A stretch of 64,000 nt of DNA from Candidatus Latescibacterota bacterium (GCA_022706085.1 JAKJDF010000005.1:1-64000); one strand, 5' to 3'. Positions 1 through 8,808 are shown, numbered from the stretch's first letter. Notes: a model not told the origin generated them from the sequence alone. Made by a program: numbers and translations.

Positions 1-22
1 ATCTGCGCAATCGGGTAGCAAC

Positions 23-994
23 ATGAACCGTATACCATGTCCCCATACACCCGTATACTATGTCTCCGGTCTATACAGTCTGACAGGGGGGGTGTTGACC
101 GATTTGGGCTCCGGCGCAGAAGAAAAGCCCAGCGATCGTTTTGTGGAACGCAGTCATGCCCGCGTTCTTGCTGTTGCAGCGGAAATAGAGGCCTTGTGCC
201 GCGCGCGAGAAGTTGATCCGCGGGATATGGCCATACGGTCCCGCCGGGCGTTGGGTCTTCTCCGTTACCTGTCGAACATCCAGACGACACGCGCATACGT
301 GACGACTGTGGCGAACCTGAAGCGCATCTGCGGCGAGCTGAAACGGCGTGAAGGGGCTGACTTATCCACCCCGGTGGTGACGCTGGATGACCACAGCCAC
401 ATCTACCGGTGCGGGCGCGGGAAAGATGCGCCCCTGGTGCTGCATCTCAGCCCGGCGTTCATCGGTGCCCCCGAGGAAGTCCTGGAATCCGTTGCGCGCC
501 TCGCATTCGGGATCGGAGCCGCTTCGGACAAGCAGGCGGTACATGCGTTCATTCACGGTCCCGGGGCGCTGGCAATCATTCAGGAAATTGCGGAGCTCAC
601 CTCCGGGCCGTTCGAAACACGTGGAGCAGTGTACGACCTTCAAGAAGTGTGCGAACGTGTGCGCAACCGCTACTTCGATGACCCGCCTGACCCGCCTTCT
701 TCACTGGCGTGGACGGACTCCCTGACGTACAGAATGTTCGGGCTTTATAGCTCCGTTCGCGATAGAATTACGATCAGCCGGTCACTGGACAGTCCGAAGG
801 TCCCTGGGTACGTGATTGATTACGTGATGTTCCACGAGCTTCTTCATAAGAAACACGGCATCGGCTGGGCCGCAAAGCAACGCACGATGCACACCAGTCG
901 CTTCCGGCGAGACGAGCAGGCGTTTCCCCGTTTCCAAGCCGCGCAAGAGTTTCTCAACAGGCTCTCCTCTCAGATGCGCCGACGGCTTACCTGA
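23..994 (+). CDS. SprT/YgjP-like HExxH metalloprotein
   Basis: Predicted zinc metalloprotein of 323 residues. The C-terminal third carries HELLHKKHG, an HExxH zinc motif on a helix, with a further His about 20 residues on (TMHTSRF) that could be the third ligand. The preceding strand-like stretch and Arg/Lys-rich tail resemble SprT/YgjP-type peptidase domains. The N-terminal 200 residues match nothing I recognise. The substrate is unknown; the fold also occurs in DNA-protein crosslink repair proteases, but that role is not shown here. The start at 23 lacks a clear Shine-Dalgarno and lies near the window edge, so an internal start such as a GTG near 140 is possible. Confidence 0.6.
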   Translation: MNRIPCPHTPVYYVSGLYSLTGGVLTDLGSGAEEKPSDRFVERSHARVLAVAAEIEALCRAREVDPRDMAIRSRRALGLLRYLSNIQTTRAYVTTVANLKRICGELKRREGADLSTPVVTLDDHSHIYRCGRGKDAPLVLHLSPAFIGAPEEVLESVARLAFGIGAASDKQAVHAFIHGPGALAIIQEIAELTSGPFETRGAVYDLQEVCERVRNRYFDDPPDPPSSLAWTDSLTYRMFGLYSSVRDRITISRSLDSPKVPGYVIDYVMFHELLHKKHGIGWAAKQRTMHTSRFRRDEQAFPRFQAAQEFLNRLSSQMRRRLT

Positions 995-1060
995 AATGAT
1001 CCACCCTGTCCTCACCGGGCCGTTGCCGCGAAAAGACCACATTCTGGCAGGGCAACTGCA

Positions 1061-2497
1061 GTGTTGACTTCCCCGCGCGAATGGTTTCGCTATGCGCCGA
1101 CCTTGCCGGGCGAGCAACTGTCACGCGACGAACGGCACCGCGGCATGCGTAAGGTTATCGTAGCGTGGTGCGTCGGGGTTGTGTTCTTTGATGCTGTTGC
1201 AGGGGCACCCACGGTGGGAATGTTCCGTTCTCTGGGGGCCTCTCCGCTGTGGATTGGCTTGCTGGCGGCGATTGCTCCCGTCGCAACTCTCGCGCAACCT
1301 GTCGCCTCATACATTGTCGCGCGGACGGGTTCCCGAAAACGGCTTTTCCTGTGGAGTGCGTATCCCGGACGCGTCATCTGGTTGCCGATTGTCCTGTGCG
1401 GGTATTTCCTGCCCCGCGGGGATCTCTCGATCGCGTTTCTTTTCGTTCTCGTGTTCTTCAGCAAGTTGAGCGATTCAATCTCCGGGCCGGCATGGATGGC
1501 ATGGATCTCCGATCTGGTGCCGGAGAATGAACGGGGACAGTTCTGGGGCCGGCGCCAGATGTGGGCAAGCCTCTGCAGCGTAACCGGTTCGCTGTGTCTC
1601 GGGTATTACCTTGGAACGCAGCCTCCATACCCCAAATTCATTGTGTTTTTTGGCATTGTCGCGTTCCTTGGCTGGTTGGACGTGTTCATCCATCGCGCGG
1701 TGCCAGGTGTGCGACTGGACGTACCTTCGACACGGCCCGATTTCCGCGAACTAGTGATGGTGCCGCTGAGGGAGCGCTCGTACCGTTCGCTGGTGCTTTT
1801 CTATGGCCTTTTCTCCTTTTCGGTAGCCGTCGGAGGTGCGTTGTTCCCCCTTCTTTTGATCGAGGAGTTCGGGTTCTCGTATTTCAGGATTTCCTTCTTT
1901 TTCGGGATTCAAGCCGGATTCATGATCGCGAGTTCCCACCTCTGGGGCCGTTTTATGGACAACGTCCGGGAAGGGCCTCGCGTGGTCTTTCTCATGTGTT
2001 CGGGAATCATCGCCCTGCTGGCGCCGCCCTGGACAATGATTCCGGTCGGTCAAAACGTTCTCGCGGGCCTCAACTTCGCCTTTGGCGGGATCGGGTGGGG
2101 AGGGTACCAGATCGCTTTCACCGGGCTTGTGATTATGATGTCCCCCCGCGAATCGCGGGCGATGTACTTCGCGCTTGCGGCCGTCGCCGCCGGCATCGGT
2201 AACGCAGTGGGTGCAGTTTGCGCGGGGTTGATCGCCGAGCAACTCGCAGGATTTTCCTTCTTCTGGGGCCCTTTGAAACTGACCCAGTATCGAACCCTGT
2301 ATCTGATTTCCGGCATCTCGCGCATGTCCTGCCTGCTCCTGCTGCCTCTTATCCGCCAACCGGAGTCGGCACCGGTCGGGACATACTTCCGACGGGTCAT
2401 GAGTCTTAATCCAATGGAACCCGGAACGTACACGTCTCTCTGGAAGAAATTCGGAAAACCGAATGGAAACGAGCACCGAGGAGAGGCCGAAAACTGA
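1061..2497 (+). CDS. MFS transporter
   Basis: Integral membrane protein of 478 residues with about 12 hydrophobic segments in two halves, as in the major facilitator superfamily. The loop after the second segment has the basic MFS-type pattern (RTGSRKRLF), and a glycine-rich helix follows in the second half. The substrate cannot be read from the sequence. The start used is a GTG with a weak AGGG upstream; the in-frame ATG at 1145 (MRKVIVAW), just before the first membrane segment, is an alternative. It stands alone between the metalloprotein and the DUF2284 gene. Confidence 0.8.
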   Translation: MLTSPREWFRYAPTLPGEQLSRDERHRGMRKVIVAWCVGVVFFDAVAGAPTVGMFRSLGASPLWIGLLAAIAPVATLAQPVASYIVARTGSRKRLFLWSAYPGRVIWLPIVLCGYFLPRGDLSIAFLFVLVFFSKLSDSISGPAWMAWISDLVPENERGQFWGRRQMWASLCSVTGSLCLGYYLGTQPPYPKFIVFFGIVAFLGWLDVFIHRAVPGVRLDVPSTRPDFRELVMVPLRERSYRSLVLFYGLFSFSVAVGGALFPLLLIEEFGFSYFRISFFFGIQAGFMIASSHLWGRFMDNVREGPRVVFLMCSGIIALLAPPWTMIPVGQNVLAGLNFAFGGIGWGGYQIAFTGLVIMMSPRESRAMYFALAAVAAGIGNAVGAVCAGLIAEQLAGFSFFWGPLKLTQYRTLYLISGISRMSCLLLLPLIRQPESAPVGTYFRRVMSLNPMEPGTYTSLWKKFGKPNGNEHRGEAEN

Positions 2498-2656
2498 TGC
2501 CCGCGTGCCCAGAACGGAGCTCTATTAATCTCCGCGTCGCCAGGGGCTGCCGCCCACGGTTCTGCGTGCCTTGCTCCGGAACGCCCTTCTCCGGAACAAA
2601 TCGTTTGTGGAACACTGTTGTTGCTGAACGACACTCGCGCCAGACCTGCATTGCCC

Positions 2657-2666
2657 GGAGGTGATC
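2657..2666 (+). promoter_or_regulatory. strong Shine-Dalgarno setting the DUF2284 start
   Basis: GGAGGTGATC is fully complementary to the 16S rRNA 3' tail and ends four bases before the ATG at 2670. It overlaps, and so argues against, the upstream in-frame GTG at 2661. Confidence 0.8.
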
Positions 2667-2669
2667 CTG

Positions 2670-3224
2670 ATGGAACCGGAGTACCCAGACTTTGTCGCCG
2701 AAGCCCTTCGCCTCGGGGCCACGAAGGCCGCCATGTTGCCTCTGGAAGGGGTGCGTTTCTATCCGGAGCTGCGGACCCTCTGCGAACGGAATGCCTGCGG
2801 GTCCTACGGCAAGAGCTGGGGCTGCCCACCCCACGTAGGGGAAATAGAGGAACTTGCGGCGCGGGTGCGGTCGTTCGCCTCTGGACTGCTGTTCCAGTGC
2901 ATCACCGAGATTGAAGACTCCTACGACATAGAGGGGATGGGGCGCGGCGCTGCACACCACAAGCGCGTCGTGCGCGAGCTGGCTGAGGTTGTGCGCGCAC
3001 GGTACGGGGCGCCAGATGTTCTTGTTCTCGGCACGGGGCCGTGTGACGTGTGCGAGGAGTGCACGATTTCCACGGGCCAGCCCTGCCGGTACCCGGATCA
3101 GCTGATCTCCTCCGCGGAAGCGTACGGAATGAATGTGAAAGAACTCGTGGAGAGATGTGGTTTCTCGTATATCAACGGGAAAAACACTGTTTCATACGTC
3201 GGAGTCATTCTTTTCAACCGCTGA
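2670..3224 (+). CDS. DUF2284 predicted metal-binding protein
   Basis: Cys-rich cytoplasmic protein of 184 residues matching the DUF2284 family. An N-terminal cluster reads CERNACGSYGKSWGCPP, and a second cluster (CDVCEECTISTGQPC) lies in the C-terminal half. Such clusters suggest an Fe-S or zinc site, but no reaction is established for the family. The start is set by a very strong ribosome site, GGAGGTGATC at 2657-2666, four bases before the ATG at 2670. A GTG at 2661 lies inside that site and is unlikely to be used. The last 33 bases overlap tail-to-tail with the convergent B12-regulator gene. Confidence 0.85.
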   Translation: MEPEYPDFVAEALRLGATKAAMLPLEGVRFYPELRTLCERNACGSYGKSWGCPPHVGEIEELAARVRSFASGLLFQCITEIEDSYDIEGMGRGAAHHKRVVRELAEVVRARYGAPDVLVLGTGPCDVCEECTISTGQPCRYPDQLISSAEAYGMNVKELVERCGFSYINGKNTVSYVGVILFNR

Positions 3225-4166
3225 GTCCGATTGATCTCCTTCATCTCGGTCAGGCTTCCCTGCGGCGTTGCGCGGAAACCTGGCACGCACATATTCCACC
3301 AACCCGCGCATATCCTTCAGAATCGTTGCAACTCCATGAGGGCACACAAGATTCGCTTCCGCAAGTGCGGTCCCGCCGATGACGTACTTGTTCCCCACCG
3401 CCAGAGAGGCGAGGGACAGTCGCTCGCAGTCCGTGCGGAAGGCGACCGGGTCATAGATGACTGTCGCTGAGACGCAGACAAGGTCGGGACGCAGCCGTTC
3501 GACGCAATTCACGAACGAATCTGAGGGCGTGGCTGCCCCGAGCACCGTCACGTCCCACCCCTCGAACCGAAGCGCAAGGGCAACGCACGAGCACGCGAGT
3601 TCGTGAAGGTCCGGGGCGAAGGTGCCGCACAACGCGCGGTGCGGGGATCTTCCAGACCTCTCCTGAATGTGCGGCAGCCTTCCCAGTGCCGCGGCGATAG
3701 CGTGAGTGGCAAGGTGCTCATCGGCAACCGTGAGGCGATTCTGTGCCCACTGTTTGCCGACATATTCCATGGTCGGCGCAATGACATGATCGCAGAGTTC
3801 CGCCGGGTGCCAGCCACTTACCAGAACAGCCCGGAAAAGCTCCTCGAGCCTGGTGCCATCGCCCTGTAACGCGTAACGTTGGACGATCTCCCTGAGCGCG
3901 CTCCAATTTCCGTTGAGAATCGGAGCCTCGGCGCCTGCACCGGTGGCTTCATCGCCGAGCCCCTCCACCATCGGGCGCAGCGTTGCGAGCTCAAGTTCGT
4001 GGGAGCGTGCGAACTCCACCACATCACGCAACCGGAAGCGCCGGTGCCCGCCGTTCGTTCTCGCGCACGGCAGATCACCGCTGTCGGCCCATCTTTTCAC
4101 CGTCGACACGTTGATGCCGAACAGTTCTGCCACCTCGTGAGTGGAAAAGCTTCGTTCGAGTTCCAC
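3192..4166 (-). CDS. CarH/LitR-type MerR-family B12-binding transcriptional regulator
   Basis: DNA-binding regulator of 324 residues. Residues 7-55 form a MerR-type winged helix (FSTHEVAELFGINVSTVKRW, then GGHRRF). Residues about 88-165 form the helical B12 cap and contain W140 followed by nine residues and E150-H151, the Wx9EH signature of AdoCbl light sensors such as CarH. Residues about 180-300 are a B12-binding Rossmann domain with the His-ligand motif DLHELA (H188; family motif E/DxHxxG, last Gly replaced by Ala), VSATV and IGG. In the family, AdoCbl drives dark tetramer binding to DNA and light breaks it. The GTG start has GGAGG upstream. It is divergent from an ECF sigma gene, as in litR/litS pairs. 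Confidence 0.85.
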   Translation of the reverse strand: MELERSFSTHEVAELFGINVSTVKRWADSGDLPCARTNGGHRRFRLRDVVEFARSHELELATLRPMVEGLGDEATGAGAEAPILNGNWSALREIVQRYALQGDGTRLEELFRAVLVSGWHPAELCDHVIAPTMEYVGKQWAQNRLTVADEHLATHAIAAALGRLPHIQERSGRSPHRALCGTFAPDLHELACSCVALALRFEGWDVTVLGAATPSDSFVNCVERLRPDLVCVSATVIYDPVAFRTDCERLSLASLAVGNKYVIGGTALAEANLVCPHGVATILKDMRGLVEYVRARFPRNAAGKPDRDEGDQSDSAVEKNDSDV

Positions 4167-4294
4167 GGACTGCCTCCATGAGCGTTTTGAGCGTATTTAG
4201 CAAAAGTGAGACTCTGCCACAACCCCCGGATTGGCTGCCGCGATCAGTGTCTTTTCCGCTTGGCGTGTATGATATGTCAAGCTTTAAGTGCTTT

Positions 4295-4324
4295 ATTATA
4301 CGTAACTTATAATTTTAACAACAA
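4295..4324 (-). promoter_or_regulatory. candidate promoter for the CarH-like gene
   Basis: On the minus strand a perfect TATAAT (4295-4300) follows TTGTTG (4319-4324) with an 18-base spacer, in an AT-rich stretch that contrasts with the rest of the window. The -35 match is poor, so this rests mostly on the -10 box. Confidence 0.4.
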
Positions 4325-4341
4325 AAATATTAAAAAAGTAG

Positions 4342-4370
4342 TTGACACGGGTGCGCAGACACTGTATACT
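4342..4370 (+). promoter_or_regulatory. near-consensus sigma-70 promoter upstream of the ECF sigma gene
   Basis: TTGACA at 4342-4347 and TATACT at 4365-4370 are separated by exactly 17 bases, with TG directly before the -10 box. The hexanucleotide GTATAC, a perfect palindrome, straddles the -10 and is a plausible part of an operator for the divergent regulator. The box is about 65 bases upstream of the ECF start codon. As this looks like a housekeeping promoter, repression by the CarH-like protein is a natural model (inference). Confidence 0.75.
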
Positions 4371-4434
4371 TTAATCGTGCAAACCGTTCAAAACCTACGG
4401 GCAACGGAGCAACTGCCAGGAAGCGAGGAACACG

Positions 4435-5076
4435 ATGCAGAATTCCGACCGAGAAACCAGGCGCCGCGAATTTGAAGAGATCGCCCTGCCTCTCGAGGCT
4501 TCCCTTTCCCGCATGGCCCTTGCCATGACGCGAAATCCGGTTGAGGCAGCGGATCTCGTACAAGAAACGTTTTACAAAGCCTGGCGGTTCTTTCCCGCGT
4601 TTCGGCAGGGCTCTGATTGCAAAGCGTGGCTGACAGCGATACTCAGAAACGCCTACATAAACAGGTATCGAAGGATACAAAGACGCCCGCCACAGGTGGA
4701 GTTTGACGAGTGGCAGGAGATGGACCCGAGCTTCCGGGACGACATTTCTTCCTTCCCGGCTCCTGACGACGACGTGGCGCTGGGTGATGCGCTGAGTGAC
4801 GAAGTTCTCGATGCGCTGGACCAACTTCCACGGCATTTCCGCGATGTTGTCGTATTGTCCGATGTTGAGGGGCTGTCTTATCAGGAAGTCGCCGACTTCG
4901 TGGGATGCCCGATCGGCACGGTGCGATCCCGACTTTTCCGTGCCCGGGCGATGTTGCGTGGACTGCTGGGTGATTACGCCGCGCAAAACGGGGTGGGCAG
5001 GTCCTCAGACACGGTTGAAGACCTCATTGCCGAACTTGATGAGGCATCGGCGGTTGAGGCCACTCTCGCGGAATAA
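4435..5076 (+). CDS. ECF-family RNA polymerase sigma factor
   Basis: Alternative sigma factor of 213 residues. Region 2 contains MTRNPVEAADLVQETFYKAW (residues about 29-48), the core-binding and -10 recognition helix pattern typical of SigR/SigE-like ECF proteins. Region 4 contains LPRHFRDVVVLSDVEGLSYQEVA and then GCPIGTVRSRLFRAR, the -35 recognition helix-turn-helix. The acidic C-terminal extension of about 35 residues is longer than in minimal ECF factors. No anti-sigma gene follows; a strong terminator lies right behind. Control is therefore more likely transcriptional, through the divergent CarH-like regulator. Confidence 0.92.
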   Translation: MQNSDRETRRREFEEIALPLEASLSRMALAMTRNPVEAADLVQETFYKAWRFFPAFRQGSDCKAWLTAILRNAYINRYRRIQRRPPQVEFDEWQEMDPSFRDDISSFPAPDDDVALGDALSDEVLDALDQLPRHFRDVVVLSDVEGLSYQEVADFVGCPIGTVRSRLFRARAMLRGLLGDYAAQNGVGRSSDTVEDLIAELDEASAVEATLAE

Positions 5077-5098
5077 GCAAGGGATCATTCACAAACGA

Positions 5099-5137
5099 GA
5101 AAACGGGGAACAGCACCGGTGCTGTTCCCCGTTTTTC
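5099..5137. terminator. bidirectional intrinsic terminator
   Basis: A perfect inverted repeat with arms of 17 bases (5101-5117 and 5118-5134, centre CCGG) has A-rich sequence on the left and T-rich sequence on the right, so it can terminate both the ECF gene and the convergent oxidoreductase gene. Confidence 0.88.
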
Positions 5138-5189
5138 TCTTCTCAAACACAACGTGTACAATCCTGCGCCGCGACACCTCATATATTCT

Positions 5190-6182
5190 TCAGGTCAGAT
5201 CAACCACCGAGTGAGTCTGCCAGGATTTTATGGCCGCTTCGATAATTTCCTGCACTGCCAGCCCGTCGGCTCCTGACCCATCGACCTCTTCAGGCTTCAC
5301 CCCGGCCGTCAGCTGTTCCAGCCAGCGGTGGATACGCGACTGGAAAGTATTTCCGAAGCTCTGCATTCCGCCAACGTGGTAGTACACTTCCTTCTCTATT
5401 GAACGCCGCGGATAGAAGGTCAGGATTTCGCACGCATCCTCGAGGACAAAGCGCGCCTCCGATCCGACCACTTCTGCACGCTCAAGACCGTAGGTTCCCC
5501 CTGCGTCGTAGCTTCCCGTCAGATGACCGACGACGTTGTTTTCAAACAACAGATTGACCTGGGTGTTGGACCAGATGGTGCGGCCCTTGCCCTTCATCAT
5601 GAACGCCTGCACGCTTTTCACGGGCCCGCAGAAATAGCGCATCACGTCAAACGAATGGGGATGCAGCGCGCGCAGATGGAACCATTCCGCGCTCTCGTTC
5701 GGGTTGTTGATCCACATGGTCATGTTCATGATGTGCAACTGCCCGAGGCGGCCGGAGGTTATCCATTCCTTGGCCTTGATAGCGGCGGGGGTGAATCGAT
5801 GGTTGAGATTGATGGCGTAGGGAATATTCTTCTCTTTTGCCAGCGCAACCTGCATGCGTGCCTTCTCGATCTCGTTCGAGATCGGCTTCTCGCCGAGGAC
5901 CGGAATGCCTGCCCCGAGCAACTCCATTGTGGGCACGTGATGGTCGCCACCGTTTTCTTTGCCTGCGGTGCACATACTGCACGCATCGAGCTTGATCCCG
6001 CTGTCGAGCATTTCCTTGACGCTGTAAAACGCGCGGGCGTTGTAATCCTTCGCGGCTTTGTCCGCGCGTTCCTTGATGATGTCGCACACGGCAACGATTT
6101 CCGCCAGCGGGTCGTCCATGTAGACGCGCGCGTGGGTGTTGCCGATACCGCCCATGCCGACGATACCGATTTTGAGTGCCAT
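5190..6182 (-). CDS. Gfo/Idh/MocA-family NAD(P)-dependent oxidoreductase
   Basis: Predicted sugar or polyol dehydrogenase of 330 residues. The N-terminal Rossmann fold has KIGIVGMGGIGNTHARVY (GxGxxG-type). The EKPI segment (GEKPISNE) holds the conserved Lys of the family's catalytic site, and the HPHSFDVMRYF stretch gives the substrate-side His. The substrate cannot be read. The start at 6182 is chosen because AAAGGAA lies seven bases upstream and the protein then begins with the Rossmann strand; an upstream ATG at 6266 would add 28 unlikely residues and run into ilvE. It follows ilvE by 65 bases on the same strand. Confidence 0.9.
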   Translation of the reverse strand: MALKIGIVGMGGIGNTHARVYMDDPLAEIVAVCDIIKERADKAAKDYNARAFYSVKEMLDSGIKLDACSMCTAGKENGGDHHVPTMELLGAGIPVLGEKPISNEIEKARMQVALAKEKNIPYAINLNHRFTPAAIKAKEWITSGRLGQLHIMNMTMWINNPNESAEWFHLRALHPHSFDVMRYFCGPVKSVQAFMMKGKGRTIWSNTQVNLLFENNVVGHLTGSYDAGGTYGLERAEVVGSEARFVLEDACEILTFYPRRSIEKEVYYHVGGMQSFGNTFQSRIHRWLEQLTAGVKPEEVDGSGADGLAVQEIIEAAIKSWQTHSVVDLT

Positions 6183-6247
6183 GACAGTTTCCTTTGTGAG
6201 AGAAGAATTCTGAAAAACCAGACGCAAGACTCGTTCCCGGAGCGCCG

Positions 6248-7168
6248 TCACACCGAAGTCAACCACCCGTGGCGGTCCGCAACTGTGCCATCGAGAATCC
6301 CGAACAGCGCGTCCTGGATTTCCTTCGTAACGGGCCCTCTTTTCCCTGACCCGATTGGGACTTTGTCGATAGTTGCGATGGGTGTTATCTCCGCCGCAGT
6401 TCCCGTGAAAAACACTTCATCCGCGATGTAAAGCGCCTCACGCGGGATCTGCTCCTCGCGCACGGTGTAGTTCAACTCCCTCGCGAGGGTAATGACCGAA
6501 TTGCGAGTTATTCCGGGCAGGAGGGAGGAACTGGTGGGAGGCGTAAAGAGGGTGCCGTCCCGCACGACGAAAATGTTCTCACCGGATCCTTCCGCAACAT
6601 ACCCGCTCGTATCCAGCACGATTCCTTCGTCATACCCGTTGGCCATCGCTTCGAGTTTGACCAGCTGGCTGTTCAGGTAATTTCCACTCGCTTTTGCGAG
6701 GCTCGGAAACGTGTTCGCCGCCGGCCGATTCCACGACGCGACACAGACGTTGACGCCCTGCTCCAACGCCTCGGGACCAAGGTACTTCCCCCATTCCCAC
6801 ACAGCGATGACGACATTCACCGGGCAGTTGAGGGGGCTGACGCCAAGTTGCCCGTACCCCCGGAAAACAAGCGGCCGAATGTAGCAGGCATCCAGTCCGT
6901 TCCGACGAATCGTTTCCAAGATCGCTGCTTCGATCTCTTCCTGCGCAAACGGGACTGGCATCCGGTAAATCTTCGCGGAGTCGAACATGCGGCGTACGTG
7001 TTCACGCATCCGGAAGACGGCGGGGCCGTTTTTCGTTGCGTAACAACGGATGCCTTCGAAAACCCCCGAGCCATAGTGGGCAACGTGTGAAAGAACATGG
7101 ATTTTTGCTTCTTCCCACGGAACAAATGCACCGTCAAACCAGATCGGCCCCGAACCCGGAAATGCCAT
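6248..7168 (-). CDS. ilvE: branched-chain amino acid aminotransferase
   Basis: Class IV PLP-dependent aminotransferase of 306 residues, normal IlvE length. It catalyses the last transamination of leucine, isoleucine and valine synthesis and the first step of their breakdown. Motifs include [13 protein letters not shown] near the N-terminus, the PLP-lysine segment [19 protein letters not shown], and EGSGENIF followed by [11 protein letters not shown]. No other ilv genes are nearby. D-amino acid transaminase and 4-amino-4-deoxychorismate lyase share the fold, but the GYGQLG and YLNSQ patterns favour IlvE. Confidence 0.92.
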   Translation of the reverse strand: MAFPGSGPIWFDGAFVPWEEAKIHVLSHVAHYGSGVFEGIRCYATKNGPAVFRMREHVRRMFDSAKIYRMPVPFAQEEIEAAILETIRRNGLDACYIRPLVFRGYGQLGVSPLNCPVNVVIAVWEWGKYLGPEALEQGVNVCVASWNRPAANTFPSLAKASGNYLNSQLVKLEAMANGYDEGIVLDTSGYVAEGSGENIFVVRDGTLFTPPTSSSLLPGITRNSVITLARELNYTVREEQIPREALYIADEVFFTGTAAEITPIATIDKVPIGSGKRGPVTKEIQDALFGILDGTVADRHGWLTSV

Positions 7169-7313
7169 CGTCAGTTATCTTCAGGGATCAAACTTTCCCT
7201 TGGACGCCTTTCCTCGCCCGCAACCTTGCTCAAAACGACACAGCCGTCGAGAAAGCTCGACATAACAGGCGCGTACACGAGGTAAAAAGTACGGTTACCC
7301 GATAGAGGGGTCA

Positions 7314-7353
7314 ACCGGCGTTCCCGAAACAACGGCCCGCCAGAAACGCCGGT
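7314..7353. repeat. inverted repeat between SGNH hydrolase and ilvE
   Basis: ACCGGCGTT (7314-7322) and its complement AACGCCGGT (7345-7353) flank a 22-base loop just downstream of the minus-strand SGNH gene. It could stop transcription from that gene, but there is no T-tract. Confidence 0.35.
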
Positions 7354-7365
7354 CTGCAGGATATT

Positions 7366-8007
7366 TCAGGATTCGTCAATCGCGTGCATTATCGCCCGAG
7401 CGATGATGATGTGTCCACTGCGGTACGGGTGCACCGGTTCCGGGCAGAAGGTGTCGGCATCCCGATACTCGAGGTGCTTCTGGAAGATATCATGAAGCGG
7501 AACGTAGATGGCGCCGTATTTCGCGGCCATGTCTTTCACCACCGCAATATATTCGGGGATGAGCTGGAGGATCTTCGTCCGGTGAGTGCCACTCACGGTA
7601 TCCTTGCTGATGTAAAACGGGGAAATCAGGATAAGATTGGGCTTCCACACTGAAAAGGTGCGCTGCAGAATACTGTCGTAGACCTCCCGGAACCGCTGGG
7701 GCGACACGCCGTTGTTCGGGTCGGCGACGTAACTGTGCTCGTCGTTGATCCCGATTTTGATGGAAAGCCAGTCGGGCTTGTACCGCATGACGTCGTCTTC
7801 CCAGCGCATCTGCAGATCAGTCACGCGGTTTCCACCAATGCCTTTGTTGATGTACTGAATGTTCCGTTCCGGCCAGCGTGCCGTCATCAGGTCTCGAAAA
7901 AGCGCCGGATATCCGTCGCCGAGCGGGTAATTCGGTCCCCTGCGTCCACAGTCGGTGATGCTGTCCCCGATGAAGAGCAGCGTCTGCCCGTCTTTGATTT
8001 CGCCCAT
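7366..8007 (-). CDS. SGNH/GDSL-family hydrolase
   Basis: Esterase of the SGNH superfamily, 213 residues. Block I is LLFIGDSITDCGRR with the nucleophilic Ser, the block II Gly lies in INKGIGGNRV, block III reads KIGINDE, and block V (EPVHPYRSGH) supplies the catalytic Asp/His area as xxVHP. There is no signal peptide with the chosen start, so it is probably cytoplasmic and deacetylates or de-esterifies a sugar or lipid. The start at 8007 has AAGGAG in the correct position; an upstream ATG at 8154 would overlap the cupin gene by 125 bases. Confidence 0.9.
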   Translation of the reverse strand: MGEIKDGQTLLFIGDSITDCGRRGPNYPLGDGYPALFRDLMTARWPERNIQYINKGIGGNRVTDLQMRWEDDVMRYKPDWLSIKIGINDEHSYVADPNNGVSPQRFREVYDSILQRTFSVWKPNLILISPFYISKDTVSGTHRTKILQLIPEYIAVVKDMAAKYGAIYVPLHDIFQKHLEYRDADTFCPEPVHPYRSGHIIIARAIMHAIDES

Positions 8008-8029
8008 TGTGAACTCCTTTTTGTGTGTG

Positions 8030-8584
8030 CTACGGGAGGATGCGAGGGCTACGACCTTCGTCCTCGCGGGTAAGCCGTTCGATGGTCTCTCTATGGTCCG
8101 GGTACATCGCGACGAGTTCGTCGCGGGATCCCCCTTCATAATCGCGATAGTCAAAGCCTGGTGAAACCGTGCATCCCAGCAAAGCCCATTTTCCGCCTTC
8201 CTTCAAATAGGCGCCCTGCCATGTTCCGCGGGGAACGATCACCTGAGGCCTTTGTCCTGCTGCGATGTCGTTCCCGAGAACGATCATCCGGCTAGTCCCG
8301 TCCGGGAGAAGGTGCACCATCGCTACCGGGTCTCCCAGATAAAAGTGGAAGACCTCATCGCTGGCAAGGCGATGAAGCCTTGAAAAGGTCTCAGAGGTCA
8401 AAAGGTAGTAGATCGCTGTCGAAAAAGAACGGTTTCCGCGGTACCTTGCAGGCAGGTCCTTTGAACTCACCTCTTCCGGGCAACGATAGGTTTCAACAAA
8501 CCACCCGCCTTCCCTGGGGTGAGGCACCAGTCCAAGAGCACGTATGACCTCCTCTGCGGAGACAGCATTCCGCGTCATCGGCAC
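8030..8584 (-). CDS. DUF985 cupin-like protein
   Basis: Protein of 184 residues of the DUF985 cupin family. Characteristic segments are HPREGGWFVETYR near the N-terminus, STAIYYLLTSE, SRLHRLASDEVFHFYLGDP (the cupin strand pair) and VPRGTWQGAYL, followed by GCTVSPGFDY. Its function is not established; some relatives bind or isomerise sugars. The GTG at 8584 and the ATG at 8578 are both possible starts, neither with a good ribosome site. It lies seven bases behind the PspC gene and is probably co-transcribed. Confidence 0.85.
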   Translation of the reverse strand: MPMTRNAVSAEEVIRALGLVPHPREGGWFVETYRCPEEVSSKDLPARYRGNRSFSTAIYYLLTSETFSRLHRLASDEVFHFYLGDPVAMVHLLPDGTSRMIVLGNDIAAGQRPQVIVPRGTWQGAYLKEGGKWALLGCTVSPGFDYRDYEGGSRDELVAMYPDHRETIERLTREDEGRSPRILP

Positions 8585-8591
8585 GACGGCA

Positions 8592-8798
8592 TCACGCCTG
8601 CATGTCCGGAGGCTTTTCGGGAGCCAACGGAACCAGCCACCACGCCACGAGGTACACGATCAATCCGGCGCCATACCCGAGAATCAACAACAGCGCGACA
8701 AGGCGGACTATGGTGGGATCTATGTCATAAAGTTCGGCGATTCCGGCACACACTCCAGCGATCTTTTTGTCAGTTCGCGAGCGGTACAGTTTACGCAT
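8592..8798 (-). CDS. PspC-domain membrane protein
   Basis: A 68-residue protein made almost only of a PspC domain: [27 protein letters not shown], then one long hydrophobic segment ending in WWLVPL. PspC proteins sit in the inner membrane and are linked to envelope-stress responses, but no pspA or pspB is near. It starts 10 bases after the YbhB-like gene on the same strand. Confidence 0.9.
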   Translation of the reverse strand: MRKLYRSRTDKKIAGVCAGIAELYDIDPTIVRLVALLLILGYGAGLIVYLVAWWLVPLAPEKPPDMQA

Positions 8799-8808
8799 GG
8801 CAACCTCC

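Noticed and set aside
1751-2476. A 241-codon minus-strand frame across the MFS gene
   Set aside because: Antisense to a clear membrane protein, with a skewed composition and no recognisable domain.
4167-4434. A cobalamin riboswitch between the B12 regulator and the sigma gene
   Set aside because: No B12-box-like conserved element is visible; the spacer is AT-rich and is explained by the two promoters.
5523-6431. A 302-codon plus-strand frame opposite the Gfo/Idh/MocA gene and ilvE
   Set aside because: Both real genes have strong motifs and ribosome sites; the antisense frame shows no domain.
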